Below, piece by piece: positions 1 to 7,676 of a stretch of 42,128 nt of DNA. Within the stretch, counting starts at the first letter, position 1; each line of letters begins with the position of its first letter. The stretch is from a candidate division WWE3 bacterium (lineage in GTDB: Bacteria > Patescibacteriota > WWE3 > UBA101185 > UBA10185). Location: positions 1 through 42,128 of the forward strand of contig JAAZNL010000025.1 of assembly GCA_012798315.1 (NCBI GenBank), given 5' to 3'. Both the position numbers and the translations under genes were made by a program. The notes under the pieces are model-generated. The model searched no databases and was not told the DNA's origin. It worked only from the letters and a program-made list of their open reading frames with translations.

Positions 1-310
1 AAAAATAAAACATTTAATTTTTAAATTTAGAAGGCATGTATATATGGAGCGGGGATCAAATTTTGATAAACACGAGACGTCTTAATATGTATGTTTAACG
101 ACATCTATAGTAAGAAAACATTGAATTGAACTAAAACTGCGAATAAGTGTGTTCTAAATAGAAGGGAATAACAAACCCGCCTTTTTATATAAATATATAA
201 ATTTATTTCAAATACTCTTTTTAAAATTAGAATTAAATAAATAATAAAAATAATTAATGGGAATTAACCCAAGCCCCTTGCCTGGTCGACCAATTTTAGG
301 AGTGTATGCA

Positions 311-335
311 GCCTTTGCGACTTATCCACAAAGGC
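311..335. other. Hairpin with a DnaA-box word in its loop and arm
   Basis: A 7-bp perfect inverted repeat (GCCTTTG at 311-317, CAAAGGC at 329-335) encloses an 11-nt loop. Positions 322-330 read TTATCCACA, the bacterial DnaA-box consensus. A single perfect box next to AT-rich DNA could belong to an origin or a DnaA-regulated site, or be chance. There is no U-run, so it is not a standard terminator. Confidence 0.35.
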
Positions 336-373
336 CTCTTTCCTCCCCCGGAAAAGTATGACAAACCTCCTGA

Positions 374-429
374 AAAATATATGACAATATTACAGGTTAT
401 TTAAAATGTAAAATATATGACAATATTAC
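374..429. repeat. 20-bp direct repeat, two copies plus a partial third
   Basis: The same 20 bases, built around TATGACAATATTAC, occur at 374-393 and 410-429, 36 bp apart. A shorter related word, TATGACAA, occurs at 357-364. The copies lie in AT-rich non-coding DNA beside the DnaA-box word. They could be binding sites for a protein (iteron-like) or the remains of a duplication. Confidence 0.6.
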
Positions 430-573
430 CGTGTTCAGACTTAATTTTAGTAAAATCTTTATCACACTATAGGATCTTTTGCTAACCGCCCCGAACACTA
501 AAATTACCCTATAGTCATATGGGGGTTAATCCGGCTCTACATCTGCCCCACTCGCCTGTTCTGTACGGGTATA

Positions 574-1371
574 TCAATCAAAGATAAGGGTGAGTAAAAA
601 GAATAATAAAACGATTCCTAAATATTCAAAAATTATTTTTCTGTAAATTTCGTTTTTTAAATACCCGGTTATTGAGTAGTTCATCACGAACATTAGCGTG
701 GAACTAACCAGTAAGGCTCTCATAAAAGCTTCAGTTGGAAAGAAAGATACGGCTGTAGACATACCTGAAACTATGAAGGCAGAGTACACAGATAATAAAG
801 TGCCCTCCCCTACGCTGACATTTTTCATCCCTTTATCATATCTACTTGCCCAAATACTATAAAAACATAATATTACTGTTGTTAAAAATATAATTGTATT
901 TTGTAATAACGAATTGATGGGCAGTTTAAACACGCCCGCATAAAACGGTATAGCGATAACAATAATCATTATGTGCGACCAGGTTACGGCAACCCTATAT
1001 AGTGGAATTATTTCTTTACGCTCGTTGACAACCAAAAAAATATTATCTACCAACGAAACTACATAATATAAACCGGCATACCCTATTACTGTAATGATTT
1101 TAAAAACCAATGCAAGATTCGGAAAATACCTTAATGTCAAAAATACGCCATAAGAAAGAAACAAGGGTAGGATGGAACTTACTGCCAAAGATGTAATTTT
1201 AAGATTGGGATAATGAACTACAAAAATACTAAATAATAAATACCCCGTCACAACTAACAAAGTCAGAAACGTAGTTTTGATAACACCAAAACTTAAAAGG
1301 TACATTAAAATACCCAAAACCACTGAATTTATAAGAAATCTTTGTTTTCGTTCAATCTTAATTACGGCCAT
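574..1371 (-). CDS. Multi-pass membrane protein of unknown function
   Basis: This is a 265-residue, very hydrophobic protein with roughly seven to eight predicted membrane helices spread over its whole length and short basic loops. The N-terminus (MAVIKIERKQR) is positively charged and should stay in the cytoplasm. I recognise no catalytic motif or named family. Its start codon lies inside the end of ruvC (14-bp overlap), so it is the last gene of a yebC-ruvC transcription unit and is probably translationally coupled. The stop is TGA. Function is unknown; membership of a CPR-conserved membrane family is an inference from context. Confidence 0.75.
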   Translation of the reverse strand: MAVIKIERKQRFLINSVVLGILMYLLSFGVIKTTFLTLLVVTGYLLFSIFVVHYPNLKITSLAVSSILPLFLSYGVFLTLRYFPNLALVFKIITVIGYAGLYYVVSLVDNIFLVVNERKEIIPLYRVAVTWSHIMIIVIAIPFYAGVFKLPINSLLQNTIIFLTTVILCFYSIWASRYDKGMKNVSVGEGTLLSVYSAFIVSGMSTAVSFFPTEAFMRALLVSSTLMFVMNYSITGYLKNEIYRKIIFEYLGIVLLFFLLTLIFD

Positions 1372-1861
1372 TTAAAAAGTTTTCCAAATCCTTTTTAACA
1401 AAACATAATGCAATTGCAATAGCATCGTTTGCATCGTCAGACTTAATTATACTTTCTAATCCCAAGCTTTCCTTAACTGCCGCCTGCATTTCTTTTTTGT
1501 TCGATCTGCCATAACCGGTTAGCACGAGCTTAGCTTGTAATGCGGTATATTCATACAGATACATTTTTTTGTTAGCAGCAGTAAGCATAGCCACTCCCCT
1601 TGCCTGTCCAACCGTTATTGCTGTTTTTACATTGGTATTAAAAAAGAGTTTTTCGATTACCATAACTTCCGGATTGTGTTTTTTAATAATTTCCGTTAGG
1701 TTTTTGTATAAAAGTTTTAGCCTGTGGTGCATTTCAGCTTCGGCAGGAGTGATTATGACATTCGTTTCTATAACAATTGGCGTAACCGTGGGAATTTTTG
1801 GTATTTCCAATATGCTATACCCCATGCGAGCTGTACCCGGGTCTATACCTAATATTTTCAT
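1358..1861 (-). CDS. ruvC: Crossover junction endodeoxyribonuclease RuvC
   Basis: RuvC is the Holliday-junction resolvase that cuts four-way recombination intermediates symmetrically, normally with the RuvAB branch-migration motor. The RNase H-like fold is clear: the first acidic residue is D7 in GIDPGTARMGY, the second E70 in VIEKLF, and the last pair D143/D146 in DDANDAIAIAL. The length of 167 residues is close to the usual 165-175. It starts 15 bases after the yebC stop, in the common yebC-ruvC order, and overlaps the downstream membrane gene. ruvA and ruvB are not in the window. Confidence 0.95.
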   Translation of the reverse strand: MKILGIDPGTARMGYSILEIPKIPTVTPIVIETNVIITPAEAEMHHRLKLLYKNLTEIIKKHNPEVMVIEKLFFNTNVKTAITVGQARGVAMLTAANKKMYLYEYTALQAKLVLTGYGRSNKKEMQAAVKESLGLESIIKSDDANDAIAIALCFVKKDLENFLNGRN

Positions 1862-1876
1862 GCAAGAGGTTTTCCG

Positions 1877-2416
1877 CTAAAGATCGAAATTAAAATAAAT
1901 ATCCTGTATATCGTCGTGTGAATCAAGTTCATCTATTAACTTGAGTAGTGTCTGCTTAATGTCATCATTGGGAATTTCCATTTCGAACGAGGGATTTTCA
2001 GGATCTGAACTAAAAATGTATGCAGTACTTCCAGCGCCTCCCAAACTCCCCCCAAACTTGCTGAAAATTGTACGAATCTCAGCTACTGTTCTGTTCTTAT
2101 TATCTGTTATACCTTTTAAATAAAATGCCTCGCCATTAGGTCCGAACCCTTCATATATTACCTCGTGATATTCTACCCCATCGCCGCCGGCACCTGTGCC
2201 TTTTTTGATGGCTTTATCAATGTTTTCCTTTGGCATACGGGCTTCGCGGGCCTTTTCAAGGGCTAAACGCAAAGTTGCATTTGAATCGGGATCTCCCCCA
2301 CCCTGTTTAGCTGCTATGGTAATTAGTCTGCTCAATTTGGAAAAAGCCTGACTTTTCTTAGCGTCATTTACGGCTTTATCCCGCTTTATATTTGCCCATT
2401 TTGAATGTCCCGACAT
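1877..2416 (-). CDS. yebC: YebC/TACO1-family translation factor, internally shortened
   Basis: The N-terminal three-helix domain is typical of the family (MSGHSKWANIKRDK and PKENIDKAIKKG), followed by YEGFGPNGEAF and DNKNRTVAEIR. Family members help ribosomes through difficult peptide stretches such as polyproline; older annotations call them transcriptional regulators. The protein has 179 residues instead of about 240-250. After about residue 133 (AYIFSSDPEN) the sequence jumps to the family's C-terminal strand-helix, ending in DDIQDIYFNFDL. The domain normally inserted there, about 60 residues, is absent, while both flanks align well. The frame is open throughout, so this is a compact variant, not a frameshift. 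It is first in the unit and has a leaderless-type promoter. Confidence 0.9.
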   Translation of the reverse strand: MSGHSKWANIKRDKAVNDAKKSQAFSKLSRLITIAAKQGGGDPDSNATLRLALEKAREARMPKENIDKAIKKGTGAGGDGVEYHEVIYEGFGPNGEAFYLKGITDNKNRTVAEIRTIFSKFGGSLGGAGSTAYIFSSDPENPSFEMEIPNDDIKQTLLKLIDELDSHDDIQDIYFNFDL

Positions 2417-2423
2417 ACCTGAT

Positions 2424-2429
2424 ATCTTA
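2424..2429 (-). promoter_or_regulatory. Putative -10 box for leaderless yebC
   Basis: TAAGAT on the minus strand lies 7 bases before the yebC ATG. Transcription would begin at or next to the start codon, and no clear Shine-Dalgarno is present at usable spacing. Confidence 0.5.
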
Positions 2430-2446
2430 CCATTTTTGGGCTTTAG

Positions 2447-2475
2447 TTGACAAAAATATATTTTTTTGGTTAGCT
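2447..2475 (+). promoter_or_regulatory. Promoter of the TPR gene (near-leaderless)
   Basis: A consensus -35 TTGACA (2447-2452) is followed after 17 bp by a weak -10 TTAGCT (2470-2475). The ATG is 7 bases further on, so the mRNA would start at about the A of ATG. It lies back to back with the yebC promoter. Confidence 0.5.
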
Positions 2476-2482
2476 CTTACTC

Positions 2483-3169
2483 ATGCAACTTAACATAACC
2501 CAATTAGCTAAGAAGGCTGTTTCCGCTGCACTAAAGTTAGAATGGCAAGTCGCGATTAAGGTAAACCAGGAAATTCTGGAAAAAGATCCTGATAATTTGG
2601 AGGCTAAGCTAAGACTTGGGAGAGCATATATATACACAAAAGAGCCAAACAAGGCTAAAAAGATGTTTAAGGAAGTCTTAAACGTTGACCCTATTAACCA
2701 GGTTGCCCTAAAAAACCTGAACTTACTTAAGGAAGATAATTTAGTACTTGCATCAGAATCCAACGTAAAAACAGACTCACTAATAAAGGAACCCGGTACT
2801 TCGGTTGAGGCAGATCTGGTAATAACTGCCAGAGGCATTAAGGCAGAAAGTCTAACCCCCGGCGAGCAGTTTAAAACCAAATTAAAAAGAAATTCCCTCG
2901 AAATTATAAGTACTTCCGGTAAAAACGAAACTGTATTAGGCGAACTAAATAACTCTGACATATCCTCCAGATTAAATGGTCTCGAAAAACAAGGCGGAAG
3001 ATTTGTTGTAAGTTACATTAAAGGTAGAGATAAAAATATTACATTACTCATAAAAACTTCTGTTCCGGTTTTTAAATCAGATAAACAGGACGTACGACCT
3101 TATATTAAAAAAGGATCACTTGATGAACCTGACATGGAAAATGAAGAGATTTTGGAACTCGGCGAATAG
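2483..3169 (+). CDS. TPR protein with a small C-terminal beta domain
   Basis: This 228-residue protein has no signal peptide. Residues about 8-78 form two tetratricopeptide-like helical repeats, with the typical pattern in LEAKLRLGRAYIYTKEPNKA and a following DP-N-A motif. A charged linker leads to a beta-rich module at about 125-195 (GEQFKTKLKRNSLEI through NITLLIKTSVPVF). This resembles a short barrel seen at the end of some bacterial TPR proteins, though I cannot name a family with confidence. The last 30 residues are acidic. TPRs usually act as protein-protein scaffolds. The gene stands alone on the plus strand and converges on the next gene with an 11-bp gap and no visible terminator. 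Confidence 0.75.
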   Translation: MQLNITQLAKKAVSAALKLEWQVAIKVNQEILEKDPDNLEAKLRLGRAYIYTKEPNKAKKMFKEVLNVDPINQVALKNLNLLKEDNLVLASESNVKTDSLIKEPGTSVEADLVITARGIKAESLTPGEQFKTKLKRNSLEIISTSGKNETVLGELNNSDISSRLNGLEKQGGRFVVSYIKGRDKNITLLIKTSVPVFKSDKQDVRPYIKKGSLDEPDMENEEILELGE

Positions 3170-3180
3170 TTTAAAGGTTT

Positions 3181-3966
3181 TTATCTTAAATCATCATCAT
3201 CTAAAGAAGGATTCTGCGGCTGGGAATTGTTCCCGCCATTAAGAGATATTTCTGTTACAGCATCCCCGGAATTAGCGGTTAAATCCAACTTTCCAGTATT
3301 TGATTTTGAATTAGAAATTATCGGTTTTGGCGTGGCAACTGTCGGTTTTGGATTTGGTTTGGGAGCATTTGCAACTGGTGTTGGTGTAGAAATTTGTGTT
3401 TTTGATGAATACGTTTGTTTGGGCTGTTTTACCGGCGCAGAAGAATCTTTATGCTCAGTTAATCTTGGTTTAGCCAATCGGTCTAAAGTAGCGTATGGGG
3501 CATTAAGGTTCGCTGCAGGTATAAAAACAATTACCTCATCGTTCATCTGGCCTTGGTTGAAATCTATCGCAACATCGGAAACCCTATAGGATCCGGTATC
3601 CGTCAAAACCACCCATTTACCTTCTTTTTTAGAAAGTACTCCTTCCGTCTTCTTACGTTCTACCTTTTGAATTTGCTTAAAAACAGTGGCACCGTTATCC
3701 TCGATCATTTTTATCGTATCGCCATAAACTAAACGGGATTTAGCGGCATAATTAGCCGGAACATCATATTTATTTCCATTGGAATCCGTCATGTGAACGC
3801 CATCGAAAGTTCCTATTATACCTTCTATATTCTTGTATACATCGCGCTTAAGCTCTTTACCCAATGTATCCAGTATTTCCTTAATCTTATCCAGATTACG
3901 GTAGTTCTCCTCGAGAATTTTTTGTATATTCTCTACTCGTTTGTTAAATATTTCCGACTCGTTCAT
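3181..3966 (-). CDS. CPR-type coiled-coil protein next to a VirB4/TraG-like ATPase
   Basis: A 261-residue protein of unknown function. Residues 1-45 form a charged coiled coil, about 46-155 a compact globular domain with repeated beta-turn motifs (IEGIIGTFDGVHM, YDVPANYAAKSRLVYGD, VFIPAANLNAPYA), and about 165-261 a disordered Pro/Thr/Ser/Lys-rich tail ending in DDDDLR. There is no signal peptide or membrane helix. Its ATG overlaps the TGA of the upstream ATPase gene by 4 bases, which suggests coupled translation and a shared job. From memory this arrangement recurs in Patescibacteria; the role is not known. Confidence 0.65.
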   Translation of the reverse strand: MNESEIFNKRVENIQKILEENYRNLDKIKEILDTLGKELKRDVYKNIEGIIGTFDGVHMTDSNGNKYDVPANYAAKSRLVYGDTIKMIEDNGATVFKQIQKVERKKTEGVLSKKEGKWVVLTDTGSYRVSDVAIDFNQGQMNDEVIVFIPAANLNAPYATLDRLAKPRLTEHKDSSAPVKQPKQTYSSKTQISTPTPVANAPKPNPKPTVATPKPIISNSKSNTGKLDLTANSGDAVTEISLNGGNNSQPQNPSLDDDDLR

Positions 3967-6506
3967 TTAGCTTCCTCCTTGTTAAAATTTGTTGTTTGAG
4001 CTTTTTTAGCCCGCATATCCTGCGCTATGGCTGCTCCTTTATCGAACTGTGTCTCCACCCATTTATTAATTTTGGATTCGACATATCCACGGTCAACACC
4101 ATAGGTCTCTCGGCTGTATTGTATCACTTTTTCCTTATTCGGCGACTTTGGTACTAGGAAATTCGGGTCTTCCCACGGTACTAAGATTCGGGCCGAAAAC
4201 GGATGTGAAGTCATACCATCTATCATTAGTTTTATATAAATATAAAACCTTTCAAGAGAAATTATATCTTCAGAATTAAAATACGGAGCAAATTCGCCTT
4301 CCAGCACTTTGGCATCAGGGGCACCTAAAGAAAATGTAGCAATAGTACCAACATTTCCGAAAACAGCTTTGAGAAGTGTTTCGGGCAGTTGAGCAGTAAA
4401 TTGGTGAGTCAGATACAATCCAAGTTTATATTTTCTGGATTCGGATAAGATTTCCTCAAAGCTGCCTGTAGCAAAGTTTTGAAACTCATCAACATACAGA
4501 TAGAACGGACGTCGTTTTTCGTACGGGATGTTAGCTCTCTGCAAGGCGAAAAATTGTATTCTCGAAACTAAAAGCGCGCCAAGTAAGTTTGCGTTATCGG
4601 CACCTATCTTACCTTTTGATAAATTCATTAACAAAATTTTGCCATCATTCATTGCGCCCCAAATATCCAGCGTGGAGTATCTCTGACCCAAAATATTTCT
4701 TATTGTGGTAGAAGCTAAGAACCTATTTACTTTATTTTGTATAGGTGCGATTGCGTCAGTGACAAGCTTTTGATTACCTTTCATTTCTTTAAATTCCGTT
4801 TCCCAAAATTTGTGAACCAACGGATCTTTGACCTGATGCAAAATATATTTTTGATAATTCGGATCTTCCATTAGTCGCGTAATACCAAGCATAGTTGTAC
4901 CAGGGACGTCAAGTAAAGTTAAAATTGCATAATTAAGCAGGTATTCAAGTCGCGGCCCCCAGGAATAATCAAAGTGTTGTTTAATAGCCGCAACGAGACC
5001 GGAGGCCATTAAATTCTTTTGTGATGGGTCACTCATTTCCAGCAAATTTAATCCCATAGGTCTTTCGGTGTCAGAAGGATCAAAATAAATTACATCTTTT
5101 ATTCTATGATCGGGAATTCGTTCCAAAACTTTTTCTATAGTTTCACCGTGAGGGTCTAAAACACCGACTCCCGCCCCGTTAGCAATGTCCTGGCTAATCA
5201 TAGATTCAAGAAGAGTCGATTTACCTGTACCGGACTTCCCTATCAAATACATGTGGCGCAGTCGGTCATCGCCATTAGCCAAACCGAACATCATTTTATT
5301 ACTTCTATAAGTTGTAGTACCTATATAATTGCAATCTGATACAGGCAGGTTGGCTGGCGGCTCTGATTTTCGGGAATATGTCCAGGATATATTTGGGGTA
5401 TCGATGTTTGACATGGGATAGTGATAAATCGTGGCTATTTCTTCCGTGTTCATTATTATTGCCTTTTCCGAGTCGAAAAACCTCTCCTTAAAGACATTCA
5501 ACTCCCGGATATTGCCGGAAACAGTATCCGCTTTAAATCCGTTTAAACTGGAAGACGTAAACTGTTTGAGTGCCGCTAAAATGGACCGCATATGAGTATC
5601 TGCCCTATCTTTATTTTCAGCTAAGGCAACTATTCTGATGACAACCTCGAAACCCATTCGGGATAGCTTGTTTTCTATTGCCTTCATTTCCAAATCCTGT
5701 GTAGGTGTGAGTTTTGGAGGCAAAGGTGTTTTATTGTCCGGACGTCTTGTGTCAACCTGGCTGGGTTTGTAAGTAAAAAAACCTGTTACAATTCCTGCGG
5801 CAACTTCAGCAGCTTCATTTGATACCAATTTAAGAGCCCCGGATATGGGGTTTACGTTACCACTACTAGCGGAACCGTCCCTGACCGATTTTACATATTC
5901 CGCTCCCGCTTTTTGCCAAGTATCAGCCAAAGGTTTGATAAGCATTTGTATCCACAATTCCTCGCTTTGTGTTACACCGGTAAGTGCTGAAGTTATACTT
6001 GAGAGAGGATCTATTTCAAAATCCCTAAAACTTTTTACCGGATAAAAATCCGGTTTGGTAAACGATACGTGTGAAACCTCGTAATACATTCCCTCACGTT
6101 TTTTCTGAGAAACATAGTCAGGTACTGCCCTTATTTGAGCTGATGGGTATTGAGCATATATTTGGCTTTCAACAAATTTTAAAATATGAGGGGGAACAAC
6201 TACGAAAAATTTTATACCGGTGTCGCCCGATGCGGCCATTTCAAAAGAAAAATGTTCTTGCGCTCTGGGATCATCCTTCAACAGACCGTGAATAGAGGCA
6301 AACATGTTTTCTGCAGATAATGATGAAAATTGTAAGTCTTTGGGCGATTCGTCGTTTTTGCTTAATTGGACCTCTAAAACCTCGAAGCCTTTTAATTCGG
6401 TCTGCGACACAGGAAGATCTTCCGATATGTTACGGAGACGAAGGTACATTAGGAATAGGAATATCAAAAAAAGAACTAAGACTATTAAAAAGTAGCTAAG
6501 AAACAT
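3963..6506 (-). CDS. Membrane-anchored VirB4/TraG-like P-loop ATPase
   Basis: An 847-residue HerA/FtsK-superfamily ATPase of the kind annotated as type IV secretion or conjugative-transfer ATPase. Residues 1-25 are one hydrophobic helix (an N-terminal anchor). Residues 30-390 form a large N-terminal domain. The Walker A GKSGTGKS is near residue 419-426, followed by GVLDPHGE, and Walker B YLYVDEFQNF is near residue 668-677. Such enzymes power DNA or protein transport, or pilus-related steps, at the inner membrane. No other transfer gene (relaxase, VirB6/8-10) is nearby, so conjugation is unlikely; DNA uptake or surface-structure assembly is inference. It is followed directly by its coupled coiled-coil partner. 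Confidence 0.8.
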   Translation of the reverse strand: MFLSYFLIVLVLFLIFLFLMYLRLRNISEDLPVSQTELKGFEVLEVQLSKNDESPKDLQFSSLSAENMFASIHGLLKDDPRAQEHFSFEMAASGDTGIKFFVVVPPHILKFVESQIYAQYPSAQIRAVPDYVSQKKREGMYYEVSHVSFTKPDFYPVKSFRDFEIDPLSSITSALTGVTQSEELWIQMLIKPLADTWQKAGAEYVKSVRDGSASSGNVNPISGALKLVSNEAAEVAAGIVTGFFTYKPSQVDTRRPDNKTPLPPKLTPTQDLEMKAIENKLSRMGFEVVIRIVALAENKDRADTHMRSILAALKQFTSSSLNGFKADTVSGNIRELNVFKERFFDSEKAIIMNTEEIATIYHYPMSNIDTPNISWTYSRKSEPPANLPVSDCNYIGTTTYRSNKMMFGLANGDDRLRHMYLIGKSGTGKSTLLESMISQDIANGAGVGVLDPHGETIEKVLERIPDHRIKDVIYFDPSDTERPMGLNLLEMSDPSQKNLMASGLVAAIKQHFDYSWGPRLEYLLNYAILTLLDVPGTTMLGITRLMEDPNYQKYILHQVKDPLVHKFWETEFKEMKGNQKLVTDAIAPIQNKVNRFLASTTIRNILGQRYSTLDIWGAMNDGKILLMNLSKGKIGADNANLLGALLVSRIQFFALQRANIPYEKRRPFYLYVDEFQNFATGSFEEILSESRKYKLGLYLTHQFTAQLPETLLKAVFGNVGTIATFSLGAPDAKVLEGEFAPYFNSEDIISLERFYIYIKLMIDGMTSHPFSARILVPWEDPNFLVPKSPNKEKVIQYSRETYGVDRGYVESKINKWVETQFDKGAAIAQDMRAKKAQTTNFNKEEAK

Positions 6507-6521
6507 CTATAGACACACTTT

Positions 6522-6546
6522 CCCCCGCCCTTATTTGGGGCGGGGG
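6522..6546. other. Very stable GC hairpin between two genes
   Basis: CCCCCGCCC (6522-6530) and GGGCGGGGG (6538-6546) form a 9-bp all-GC stem with a 7-nt loop. Flanking TTTC/GAAAG bases could extend it with a small bulge. It sits 15 bases before the ATPase start and downstream of the LCP-like gene. Neither strand has a U-run, so it is not a classic intrinsic terminator. It may block processive exonuclease, cause partial termination or hide the ATPase start region. Confidence 0.6.
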
Positions 6547-6576
6547 TAGAAAGGAGAGAGTACTAGAGCTATTCTA

Positions 6577-7650
6577 TTACAAGGTTTCAGCTAAGTCAAA
6601 TCCCAAAACGACAACAATATCTGCCCTATCGATTTCAGTATCTCTAAAGAATTCCCGGGCCTTTGACTTGGTCAATACGTTTTCAATACCAAAAATTGAG
6701 GCATATTTTCGGGTGCTTATGGAATCCTGCAGATCTGTAATAAGCACACTTTGTTTAATATCCTCATCGGAATTATTAACCGCTACCACTCTGCCCCCAT
6801 TGTTAGCGACTACGCGGGCGCCGAATGCGGCGAAACCGGCTTTGCCTGCTGCGTTCAAAATAGCCACAGAATACCCTTCTCTGGAAATCGGTGACAATGA
6901 CATAAGTTCGCGAACCTCCTGATCTATTACTTCCGTGTCCATAATATAGTTATTTAAATAAGGGTTATCTATCAACCTATCTGAAGGCAAAGTACGAATA
7001 AAAGAGGCTATTTTTAAAAACTCCTTAACTGAAAAATTTGACCGCAAATGGGTCGACATATTACTAATAAATTCTTTATCTATTAAATTAGATAACTCAC
7101 CAGTTCCCCAAAATTTGTCGGTGTGTTCGGCAGATTTATAATCAACTACAACATATCGCTCCGCCTTTAGTCCGAAAATAGGTAGCAAACTGGTTTCAAG
7201 TGTATTAATTCCGCTTTCCAATGTATCGGTCTCTTCGCTGTCATTTAGCTCGCTTACTAAAAATATGTTTGATAGCTTCTCAAGACCCAAGCGGCCCGGC
7301 ATATCTATTTCGTAATCTAGGGGAATTTCATACGTAAAAACACGCTCTCCCTCAATATCAAAAATTTTAAATTGGAGTTTTTGTATTTTTATGGGTGTAT
7401 CTGATAAATTCTCGGCTATTACGTATAAAACCGTGGGATAGGTATTTTCATCAAATGTAACTTCGCCGGGTGTAAGAGCGGATGCCAGATTGCGGTCTAT
7501 GAGCTTATAAACAGAATACCCGGATAAAATTAAAAAAGCGCCAAAAGTTAGTGCCAACACATACAAAACGCGCTTTATACGCTTCTTAGTATAATTCTTC
7601 TTCGTTTTGAGCTTAACAGCTCCTTTTTTGCGGGCAGCTTTGACGGGCAT
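6577..7650 (-). CDS. Degenerate LCP-like protein with LytR_C domain
   Basis: A 357-residue envelope protein with a Lys/Arg-rich cytoplasmic tail (1-27), one membrane helix (about 28-50) and an extracytoplasmic region. Residues about 70-180 follow the LytR-CpsA-Psr fold, with YVVVD near 166-170 and a strand ending IPLD at 109-112. Residues about 255-357 are a LytR_C domain (YSVAILNAAGKAG through ADIVVVLG). LCP enzymes attach polymers to peptidoglycan through arginines in D-x-R-S-D-T and P-R-D motifs. Here those positions read NLSDT (L82) and PLD (L111), so catalysis is probably lost. A binding or structural role is inferred. A TATAAT box lies 8 bases before the ATG. Confidence 0.7.
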   Translation of the reverse strand: MPVKAARKKGAVKLKTKKNYTKKRIKRVLYVLALTFGAFLILSGYSVYKLIDRNLASALTPGEVTFDENTYPTVLYVIAENLSDTPIKIQKLQFKIFDIEGERVFTYEIPLDYEIDMPGRLGLEKLSNIFLVSELNDSEETDTLESGINTLETSLLPIFGLKAERYVVVDYKSAEHTDKFWGTGELSNLIDKEFISNMSTHLRSNFSVKEFLKIASFIRTLPSDRLIDNPYLNNYIMDTEVIDQEVRELMSLSPISREGYSVAILNAAGKAGFAAFGARVVANNGGRVVAVNNSDEDIKQSVLITDLQDSISTRKYASIFGIENVLTKSKAREFFRDTEIDRADIVVVLGFDLAETL

Positions 7651-7658
7651 GTCTGTTT

Positions 7659-7664
7659 ATTATA
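7659..7664 (-). promoter_or_regulatory. Putative -10 box of the LCP-like gene
   Basis: A perfect TATAAT on the minus strand lies 8 bases before the ATG, in the 26-bp gap after the pseudouridine synthase gene. Transcription from it would give a leader of only 1-2 nt. No Shine-Dalgarno is present. Confidence 0.5.
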
Positions 7665-7676
7665 ATAGCAGAAATA

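Larger units (their letters stand above)
1..573. other. Gene-free region at the left edge
   Basis: No coding frame here is convincing on either strand; the longest ATG frames are about 20 codons. The stretch from about 180 to 260 is extremely AT-rich. Downstream are an exact DnaA-box word, a small hairpin and a 20-bp direct repeat, listed separately. I looked for tRNA, tmRNA and RNase P RNA signatures and saw none. It is the only gene-free stretch over 300 bases in the window, and the flanking genes point into it from the right. Confidence 0.6.

Noticed and set aside
1-573. tmRNA, RNase P RNA or tRNA at the left edge
   Set aside because: No acceptor/T-arm pair, no RNase P conserved words and no CCA end could be found on either strand.
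1569-1880. Plus-strand ORF of 103 codons
   Set aside because: It lies fully opposite ruvC, which has all its catalytic residues; it is a shadow frame.
2470-2961. Minus-strand ORF of 163 codons opposite the TPR gene
   Set aside because: The plus-strand frame gives clear TPR motifs and has a promoter; the minus frame looks like low-complexity antisense.
3963-6506. Conjugative or integrative element around the VirB4/TraG-like ATPase
   Set aside because: No relaxase, channel, integrase, tRNA-linked repeats or composition shift were seen nearby.
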